Positions 39,785 to 45,877 of a stretch of DNA of 45,877 nt are shown one piece after another. A program made the translations under genes and the position numbers. Origin of the DNA: Streptomyces lateritius (GTDB lineage: Bacteria > Actinomycetota > Actinomycetes > Streptomycetales > Streptomycetaceae); NCBI RefSeq assembly GCF_014649715.1, contig NZ_BMTO01000011.1, forward strand, positions 205,104 through 250,980, read 5' to 3'. Position 1 is the stretch's first letter. The number at the start of each line of letters is the position of its first letter. Under the pieces are notes generated by a model that worked only from the letters and a program-made list of their open reading frames with translations, ran no database searches and was not told the origin of the DNA.

Positions 39785-39809
39785 GTTGGCTTCGGGACGT
39801 ACTTACGCT
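39780..39809 (+). promoter_or_regulatory. Catalase promoter
   Basis: -35 TTGACG (39780-39785), an 18-bp spacer, -10 TACGCT (39804-39809). The layout (operator arm as -35, 18-bp spacer) is the same as in the uricase-operon promoter. The start would be near 39816, giving a leader of about 36 nt. Confidence 0.65.
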
Positions 39810-39851
39810 CCAGCCACCCCCAGCAGTGCAGCTCCCGTACGGAAGGTCACG

Positions 39852-41309
39852 ATGTCGAAGCGCGTGCTTACGACCGAGTCCGGCGCCCCGGTCGCCGACA
39901 ATCAGAACTCCGCCACCGCCGGCGTCGGTGGCCCCATCCTGCTGCAGGACCAGCACCTGCTGGAGAAGCTCGCGCGCTTCAACCGTGAGCGGATCCCGGA
40001 GCGGGTGGTCCACGCCCGCGGCTCCGGCGCGTACGGCTACTTCGAGGTGACCGACGACGTCACCCGCTTCACGAAGGCCGCCTTCCTCTCCGAGGTCGGC
40101 AAGCGGACCGAGACCTTCATCCGGTTCTCGACCGTGGCCGACTCGCTCGGTGGCGCGGACGCCGTCCGCGACCCGCGTGGCTTCGCGCTGAAGTTCTACA
40201 CCGAAGAGGGCAACTACGACCTCGTCGGCAACAACACCCCGGTGTTCTTCATCAAGGACCCGATCAAGTTCCCCGACTTCATCCACTCCCAGAAGCGCGA
40301 CCCGTTCACGGGCAAGCAGGAGCCGGACAACGTCTGGGACTTCTGGGCGCACTCCCCCGAGGCCACGCACCAGATCACCTGGCTGATGGGTGACCGCGGC
40401 ATCCCGGCCTCGTACCGTCACATGAACGGCTACGGGTCGCACACCTACCAGTGGACCAACGAGGCGGGCGAGGCCTTCTTCGTCAAGTACCACTTCAAGA
40501 CGAACCAGGGCATCCGCTCGCTCTCCGCCGAGCAGGCCGCCGAGCTCGTCGGCAAGGACGCGAACTCGCACCAGACCGACCTGCTGCAGGCCATCGAGCG
40601 CGGCGTGAACCCCTCGTGGACCCTGTACGTCCAGGTCATGCCGGCCTCCGAGGCTCCGGACTACCGCTTCAACCCGTTCGACCTCACCAAGGTGTGGCCG
40701 CACGCCGACTACCCGCTGCAGCGCGTGGGCCGCCTGGTCCTCGACCGCAACCCGGAGAACGTCTTCGCCGAGGTCGAGCAGGCCGCCTTCTCCCCGAACA
40801 ACTTCGTCCCGGGCATCGGCCCCTCGCCGGACAAGATGCTCCAGGGCCGCCTCTTCGCCTACGCGGACGCCCACCGCTACCGCCTCGGTGTCAACCACAC
40901 CCAGCTGCCGGTGAACGCCCCGAAGGCGACCGTCGCCGACAACTACGGCCGCGACGGCTTCATGGCCACCCGCAACGGCTCGCGCACGGACAAGAACTAC
41001 GAGCCCAACTCGTACTCCGGTCCCTCGCAGACCGACGCGGCGCTCTCCGCCCCGCTGGCCATAGCCGGTTGGACCGGCACGCACGAGGCCCCGCTGCACA
41101 ACAAGGACGACGACTTCTTCCAGGCGGGTGAGCTCTACCGCCTGATGTCGGAGGACGAGAAGAGCCGTCTGATCGCCAACATCGCCGGTGGCCTCTCGCA
41201 GGTCTCCCGCGAGGACGTGATCGAGAAGAACATCGCGCACTTCGCCGCCGCCGACGCGGAGTACGGCAAGCGCGTCGAGGAGGCGGTCCGCGCCCTGCGC
41301 GAGGACTGA
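39852..41309 (+). CDS. katA: Monofunctional haem catalase
   Basis: Decomposes H2O2. The 485-residue, small-subunit type (no C-terminal flavodoxin-like extension) has the catalytic His H54 in VVHARGSGAYG and Asn N127 in VGNNTPVFFIKDP. The haem-ligating Tyr is Y337 in RLFAYADAHRYRLG. The RFSTVADSLGGADAVRDPRGF block is conserved. ATG at 39852 is chosen over an upstream TTG because it gives the standard short N-terminus. No other stress gene is nearby; its promoter carries the same operator as the uricase operon, so I infer it removes the peroxide made during urate breakdown. Confidence 0.97.
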   Translation: MSKRVLTTESGAPVADNQNSATAGVGGPILLQDQHLLEKLARFNRERIPERVVHARGSGAYGYFEVTDDVTRFTKAAFLSEVGKRTETFIRFSTVADSLGGADAVRDPRGFALKFYTEEGNYDLVGNNTPVFFIKDPIKFPDFIHSQKRDPFTGKQEPDNVWDFWAHSPEATHQITWLMGDRGIPASYRHMNGYGSHTYQWTNEAGEAFFVKYHFKTNQGIRSLSAEQAAELVGKDANSHQTDLLQAIERGVNPSWTLYVQVMPASEAPDYRFNPFDLTKVWPHADYPLQRVGRLVLDRNPENVFAEVEQAAFSPNNFVPGIGPSPDKMLQGRLFAYADAHRYRLGVNHTQLPVNAPKATVADNYGRDGFMATRNGSRTDKNYEPNSYSGPSQTDAALSAPLAIAGWTGTHEAPLHNKDDDFFQAGELYRLMSEDEKSRLIANIAGGLSQVSREDVIEKNIAHFAAADAEYGKRVEEAVRALRED

Positions 41310-41460
41310 TCTCCAGCGGTGTCCAGACCGCGTACGGCACATGACGGGAGGTCAGTGCCGTACGCCGTCCGGCCCGCCGGCCCGGATGAGGGGTGGTCGG
41401 CGGTACGGACAGCGTGAGGACCGCGGCGGTGCACGAGCCAGTGCGGTGGTAAGGGCGAAC

Positions 41461-41497
41461 CGGGCCCCTTCTTGACCTGAAGGAAGGGGGCCCCGGA
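41461..41497. terminator. Catalase terminator hairpin
   Basis: CCGGGCCCC and GGGGGCCCCGG arms, extended by TTCTT against AAGGAAG, form a long GC-rich stem 150 nt after the catalase stop. No T-run follows. Confidence 0.55.
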
Positions 41498-41613
41498 CAT
41501 CCCGTCGTCACCGCCGCGGTCCCAACGCCCCTCCACCCCTCCCCCTTATGCTCCGCCCGGCGGCGCGAACGTCCTGTCGCGCCAGCCTCGCACCGTCGGG
41601 CGGGTTTCAGACG

Positions 41614-41656
41614 AGAGCGCGGAACCAGGTTTACGGTCCCTGGTTCCGCGCTCTTC
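41614..41656. terminator. Perfect 16-bp hairpin upstream of the RHS gene
   Basis: AGAGCGCGGAACCAGG (41614-41629) and CCTGGTTCCGCGCTCT (41639-41654) are perfect complements with a 9-nt loop. TTCTGCCGTTTT follows. It lies in the 488-bp gap between catalase and the RHS gene, where I find no gene. It could be a second terminator, or a leader structure if transcription starts upstream of it. Confidence 0.6.
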
Positions 41657-41767
41657 TGCCGTTTTGGGCCCGGAGGGCAACCCGCTTTCGCGACAGGTAA
41701 AGAGCAAGTAAAACAGCAGACCCCGGTGGGCATGGCCGTGCGGGCATCAGGCAGGCTCACGTCGTTT

Positions 41768-41773
41768 TATAAG
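41768..41773 (+). promoter_or_regulatory. -10-like element before the RHS gene
   Basis: TATAAG lies 24 nt upstream of the RHS ATG in an unusually AT-rich patch (CGTTTTATAAGC, then GCATAAGTAAAGG). No good -35 is visible 16-18 bp upstream. Confidence 0.3.
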
Positions 41774-41797
41774 CACCGCATAAGTAAAGGCTCGCCC

Positions 41798-44700
41798 ATG
41801 CGCGTTCGTTGGGTCCGTAGCCCTCGCCTGTTTCCACCGGGTCGCACCGGAAGACGCAGAGCGAGGGCTACGGCTCTTTCCGTCCTTGTCTCCCTCTCCT
41901 GCATGCTCACCACCGAGACGGCCATGGCCACAGGGGTCACCCTGCCGCCGCTGAGCATGCCCGAACTGTCCTTCTCCGGCCTGCTGAACTGGGCCAGTGA
42001 GGATCCCCTGGACACCCCCGACCAGCGGGGCGGCACCGCCCGCGGCAAGGGGCACCACGCCACCGCCGACGCCACCAGCACCGAGGGCGGCGCCGGCCGC
42101 CGCCCCGGCAAGGGCAAGGGCGAGCTGGAGCCGTACCAGCGTTATGTGGACAAGCCCGAAGCGGCCACCACGAGCCGCGTCACCGGCACAGCGAAGAGCT
42201 TCGACGCCCGTACCAGTAAGCGTGACGCGAAGAAGTCGACGGCGACGTCGGACTTCTACGTCAACGCCGACGGCTCGACCACGGTGCGCCACTTCCCGGG
42301 CCGTACGAACTTCAAGGGCACCGACGGCACGTGGAAGCCGATCGACACCCGGCTGACCGAGGACACCGACGGCCGGCTCCAGCAGCGGGCCAACTCCCTC
42401 GATGTCGAGTTCGCGCCGGACGCCGCAGATAAGCAGCTCGCGTCGGTCGACTTCGGCGCCGGACGCTCGCTCGGGTACGCGCTCAAGGACGCCGCAAAGG
42501 CCGAGCCCACCGTCGCTGCGAACGGCACGGTGACCTACGCCGATGTGCTGTCGGACACCGACGTGCAGCTGGTGCCGCTGGCGGAGGGCTTCAAGGAGAA
42601 CATCGTCCTGCGCTCGCCGCAGGCGGCGAACTCCTGGACGTTCCCGCTCGCGGTGAAGGGGCTCACGCCCCGAATAGCCGCCGACGGTGATGTGGAGTTC
42701 ACGGACGCGGCGGGCAAGGTCACCGCGACCATCCCGCACGCGTTCATGGAGGACTCCAAGATCGACCCGCGCTCGGGCGACGCCGCCCAGTCGCGGGCCG
42801 TCACCTACGAGCTGGTCACGGTGGACGGCAAGCCCGCCCTGCGGATGACCGCGGACCGTGCGTGGCTCGACGCGCCCGAGCGGGTCTACCCGGTGACCGT
42901 CGACCCGACGGTGACCGCGTCGAACTCCACGTACGCGCAGAACACCCTCGGTGGTGACCACTCCACCGAGACGCAGATCAAGGTCGGCTCCTACGACTCG
43001 GGCACGAACAAGGCGAACTCGTTCCTGCAGTTCTCCTCGCTGGGCACCACGCTCGCGGGGCAGCGGGTCACCGCCGCCACCCTGAACGTGTATGCGCTCT
43101 GGTCCTCGACCTGCACCGCTTCGTCGTTCTCGGTCCACCCGATCACCCAGTCCTGGACCCCGTCCGGGGTCACCAGCTACCCGGGCCCGGCCTTCGGCGC
43201 CTCCATGGGCTCGGCCACCCCGGCGCCTGGTGCTTCTTGCTCCAACTCGGACGGCGGCACGGACGTCGGTGTGAAGATGCCGGTGTCGCTGTCGACCACG
43301 TGGTTCAACCAGGTCGCCATCGGCGCCGCGAACTACGGTCTCGCGCTCACCGCGCCGACCACCAACGCGCTGCACTGGAAGAAGTTCCACTCCGACAACT
43401 CCGCGACCGCCGCCTGGCGTCCCGCGCTGGAGCTGACCTACACGGCCAACACCAAGCCGCAGGTCAACGCCCAGTATCCGCCGGAGAACTTCCAGGCCAA
43501 CACCCTCCAGCCGGAACTGCTCGTCTACGCGAGCGACGCCGACAACTGGCCAGGGTCCCTGACGTACTCCTTCGAGGTCTACGACGCCGACAGCACGAGC
43601 ACCACACCCGTCACCAGCTCCGGCCTCACCGCCGAGCGGTCCTGGAAGGTGCCGGCCGGCAAGCTGAGCTGGAGCAAGAGCTACGTCTGGTACGTCAGCG
43701 TCACCGACGGATACGACTCCGTCCTGTACTCGGCGAGCCGGTTCTCCACCACGGTGCCACAGCCGCCGGTCACCTCCGGCCTGGCGCAGAACACCGACGG
43801 CCACGAGTTCGACCCGTCCGACGGCAACTACACCACCGAGGACACCGACGCCGACGTGCCGGTCATCGGCCCGTCGCTGGAGATCGACCGCTCGTACAAC
43901 AGCCTCGACCCGCGGATCGACAGCGCCTTCGGCGCCGGCTGGTCCACGGTCGTCGACATGAAGGCGACCGAGACCAAGGACAGCGCCGGCACGGTCACCA
44001 GCGTCGCGATCACCTACCCCGGTGGCGAGCAGGTCGCCTTCGGCCGCAACACCGACGGCACCTTCGTGCCGCCGCTGGGCCGCTACGCCCGGCTGGAGTC
44101 GGTGACCGACGGCTACAAGCTGACCGACAAGGACTTCACGGCCTACTCCTTCACGCAGGCGACCGGCAAGACCGGGGTCTACGCGATATCGGGCATCGTG
44201 GATTTCGCGGGACGCGCCGAGACGTTCACCTACAACGCCTCACGCCAGCTGACCACCATCACGAACACCACGTCCAAGCGTTCGCTGGGTCTGACCTGGT
44301 TCACACCGGCCGGCGCGACCGTGCCGCACGTGGAGACGGTCTTCACCGACCCGTCGACCGCGGGTGACGCCGCCACTGCCCAGACCTGGCAGTACGGCTA
44401 CACCGGTGACCAGCTCACCAAGGTGTGTCCGCCGGCCGACTGGACCAAGTGCACCACCTACACGTACGCCACCGGCAATCACCACCGCACCACGGTGCTG
44501 GACGCCGACCCGTACGCGTACTGGCGGTTGGGTGAAGCCCCTGGGGCGACCGTCACCAAGGACACCGTCGACGCCAACCAGGGCAAGTACAACGGTCTCT
44601 ACCATGATGTGACTCTGGGCAGCGCGAGTGTGCTGGCCGGCTCCACGCAGAAGACGGCCACGTTCAACGGCACCACCTCGTACGTCGAGATGCCCAGCGC

Positions 44701-45877
44701 CCCGGGTGCGACGCCGTCGTACACGACGATCTCGCTGTGGTTCAAGACCACGCAAGCCGGCGGAGTTCTCTTCTACTACGGTGACAAGCCGCTGAGCGTC
44801 GCCGACCCGGTCGGCAGCACGTGGTACAACACACCGGCGCTGTACGTCGGCACCGACGGCAAGCTGCGCGGCTGCCTGGCCACCGGGGTCTGCACCACCA
44901 CGATCACTTCCGCCGCCTCCGTCAACGACGGAACGTGGCACCAGGCGACCCTCACCGGCGCGGGCAACACCCAGACGCTCTACCTGGACGGCGTCGCTCA
45001 GGGCAGCAAGGCCGGTCAGATCAAGGACTGGAACACTCCCTACATCGCGCTCGGCGCGGGTGTGAACAACCGCAACTGGCCCGCGATGAACTCCGCCGAC
45101 CAGCTCGGTCACTTCGCCGGTCAGCTCGGCGAGGTTGCGATCTACACGGAGCCGCTCACCCCGGACGTGATCAACGCGCAGTATCAGGCGGCCACCCGGT
45201 CCGCCGGACTGCTCCAGAAGATCACTACGCCGGGTGGCAAGACGCAGGCCTCGGTCGTCTACGGCACCACCGACGACCTGGTCCTCCAGGCCACCGACGG
45301 CAACGGCGGTACGTGGAAGCTCAATCCCCCCACCGTCACCGGTTCCTCGCAGGTCTACCGCTCGGCGGTCATGGGTACCGCCCCGGCCGGCTACTGGCGC
45401 CTGGACGACACCCAGGGCGCGGCGCAGGCCGCGAACGAGCTGCACACCGGCTTCGGCACCTACAACACCGTCACGCAGGGTGTGGCGGGACCGTTCGGTG
45501 CCGGGGACGCCACAGCCGCGCAGTTCAACGGCACCAGCTCCTTCGTGGAAGTGCCGTACGGTCCCCTGCACGCCAAGGCCGACCGCTCGGTCGAGCTGTG
45601 GTTCAAGACGGCCCAGCCCGGCGTGATCATGAGCGACCAGAGCGTCGCTCCGAACAACCCGGGTGGAGTCACCGGCAGCTGGAGCGACCTGCTCTACGTC
45701 GGCGCCGACAAGAAGCTGCACGGCCACTGGTGGAGCTCCACCTGCAACGGTCAGGCCGCGCTCGGTTCCACGAGTGAGGTCGCGGACGACAAGTGGCACC
45801 ACGCCGTCCTGTCGGCCACCGGCACCACGCAGACGCTCTACCTCGACGGCGTCAAGCAGGGCACCTGCACCGGCGCC
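41798..45877 (+). CDS. Large secreted RHS/LamG-domain protein, C-terminus beyond right edge
   Basis: Open for 1360 codons from ATG at 41798 (AAAGG about 10 nt upstream) to the window edge. Residues 1-45 are an Arg-rich signal peptide (GRRRARATALSVLVSLSCML, likely cleaved near AMA). A DNRLRE-like stalk module spans about 370-560 (AQNTLGGDHSTETQIKVGS). A fibronectin-like linker follows. An RHS-type N-terminal segment lies at about 665-860 (VPVIGPSLEIDRSYNS, AFGAGW), with the beginning of YD-like repeats (YGYTGDQLTKVC). Two LamG lectin-like modules lie at about 900-1128 and 1187 to the edge, each with YWRLG/YWRLD, TFNGTTSYVE-type and TLYLDGV motifs. Such proteins often carry a C-terminal toxin in a YD shell. 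The C-terminus is not visible. Confidence 0.88.
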   Translation, partial: MRVRWVRSPRLFPPGRTGRRRARATALSVLVSLSCMLTTETAMATGVTLPPLSMPELSFSGLLNWASEDPLDTPDQRGGTARGKGHHATADATSTEGGAGRRPGKGKGELEPYQRYVDKPEAATTSRVTGTAKSFDARTSKRDAKKSTATSDFYVNADGSTTVRHFPGRTNFKGTDGTWKPIDTRLTEDTDGRLQQRANSLDVEFAPDAADKQLASVDFGAGRSLGYALKDAAKAEPTVAANGTVTYADVLSDTDVQLVPLAEGFKENIVLRSPQAANSWTFPLAVKGLTPRIAADGDVEFTDAAGKVTATIPHAFMEDSKIDPRSGDAAQSRAVTYELVTVDGKPALRMTADRAWLDAPERVYPVTVDPTVTASNSTYAQNTLGGDHSTETQIKVGSYDSGTNKANSFLQFSSLGTTLAGQRVTAATLNVYALWSSTCTASSFSVHPITQSWTPSGVTSYPGPAFGASMGSATPAPGASCSNSDGGTDVGVKMPVSLSTTWFNQVAIGAANYGLALTAPTTNALHWKKFHSDNSATAAWRPALELTYTANTKPQVNAQYPPENFQANTLQPELLVYASDADNWPGSLTYSFEVYDADSTSTTPVTSSGLTAERSWKVPAGKLSWSKSYVWYVSVTDGYDSVLYSASRFSTTVPQPPVTSGLAQNTDGHEFDPSDGNYTTEDTDADVPVIGPSLEIDRSYNSLDPRIDSAFGAGWSTVVDMKATETKDSAGTVTSVAITYPGGEQVAFGRNTDGTFVPPLGRYARLESVTDGYKLTDKDFTAYSFTQATGKTGVYAISGIVDFAGRAETFTYNASRQLTTITNTTSKRSLGLTWFTPAGATVPHVETVFTDPSTAGDAATAQTWQYGYTGDQLTKVCPPADWTKCTTYTYATGNHHRTTVLDADPYAYWRLGEAPGATVTKDTVDANQGKYNGLYHDVTLGSASVLAGSTQKTATFNGTTSYVEMPSAPGATPSYTTISLWFKTTQAGGVLFYYGDKPLSVADPVGSTWYNTPALYVGTDGKLRGCLATGVCTTTITSAASVNDGTWHQATLTGAGNTQTLYLDGVAQGSKAGQIKDWNTPYIALGAGVNNRNWPAMNSADQLGHFAGQLGEVAIYTEPLTPDVINAQYQAATRSAGLLQKITTPGGKTQASVVYGTTDDLVLQATDGNGGTWKLNPPTVTGSSQVYRSAVMGTAPAGYWRLDDTQGAAQAANELHTGFGTYNTVTQGVAGPFGAGDATAAQFNGTSSFVEVPYGPLHAKADRSVELWFKTAQPGVIMSDQSVAPNNPGGVTGSWSDLLYVGADKKLHGHWWSSTCNGQAALGSTSEVADDKWHHAVLSATGTTQTLYLDGVKQGTCTGA

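Noticed and set aside
41135..41760. Minus-strand frames after catalase
   Set aside because: They overlap the catalase 3' end and hairpins; composition is that of shadow frames.
41660..41797. A riboswitch in the leader of the RHS gene
   Set aside because: The AT-rich stretch and hairpin attracted attention, but I could not match a known aptamer core such as the c-di-AMP class.
1..45877. CRISPR array, tRNA gene, att site, insertion sequence or prophage
   Set aside because: No evenly spaced repeat-spacer array, no tRNA cloverleaf, no transposase or integrase motif and no terminal direct repeats were found.

Overview
The window is high-GC actinobacterial DNA, almost certainly Streptomyces. Third codon positions are strongly G/C, GTG starts are common, GGAGG-type ribosome binding sites precede many genes, and stop/start (ATGA) overlaps inside operons are frequent. 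The gene families are those of a soil streptomycete: HutC-type GntR, NarL-type two-component pairs, a P450, secreted SGNH hydrolase, fibronectin lipoprotein and an RHS/LamG protein. I see no tRNA, rRNA, CRISPR, insertion sequence or phage gene.

Layout. 1-5665: a sugar or polyol uptake operon read leftwards (GntR regulator, binding lipoprotein, permease, ATPase, ROK kinase cut by the left edge) with a divergent Gfo/Idh/MocA dehydrogenase. 5666-6026: a repeat-rich gap. 6027-9557: one leftward operon of histidine kinase, response regulator, P450 and PaaI-type thioesterase. 9703-12957: small membrane proteins, an EamA exporter, a RibD/DHFR-fold protein and an SDR. 13132-16727: allantoicase and allantoinase, divergent from an IclR regulator (AllR type). 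17024-20781: a MacB-like ABC exporter divergent from a second two-component pair. 20841-23791: a small helical protein, a MocA-like nucleotidyltransferase and malate synthase. 24064-29545: SGNH hydrolase, an unrecognised helical protein, an FN3 lipoprotein, and two rightward genes, one unrecognised and one DinB-like. 29619-37759: a racemase-fold protein, two NCS2 purine permeases flanking an 8-oxoguanine/guanine deaminase, uricase, HIU hydrolase and OHCU decarboxylase, then a small HTH protein and a thiamine-binding-fold protein. 37897-41309: hydroxypyruvate isomerase, tartronate semialdehyde reductase, catalase. 41798 to the right edge: the start of a large secreted RHS/LamG protein.

The core of the window is a purine-to-central-metabolism route. 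Purine bases enter by NCS2 permeases. Urate goes to (S)-allantoin through uricase, HIU hydrolase and OHCU decarboxylase, with catalase available for the peroxide made by uricase. Allantoinase and allantoicase then give urea and ureidoglycolate. The derived glyoxylate can be condensed to malate (malate synthase), or handled as tartronate semialdehyde and hydroxypyruvate (reductase and isomerase). Xanthine dehydrogenase, ureidoglycolate lyase, urease and glyoxylate carboligase are not in the window.

The most useful sequence-level observation is regulatory. A 17-bp inverted repeat, TTCAAC-N5-GTTGA(A/C), lies on recognisable -35/-10 elements in front of allantoinase, malate synthase, the OHCU-decarboxylase/HIUH/uricase operon and catalase. 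A second palindrome, TTCC-N7-GGAA, lies in front of malate synthase and hydroxypyruvate isomerase and between allantoinase and allR. Together they tie four dispersed loci into one apparent regulon, probably under AllR and perhaps a second regulator.
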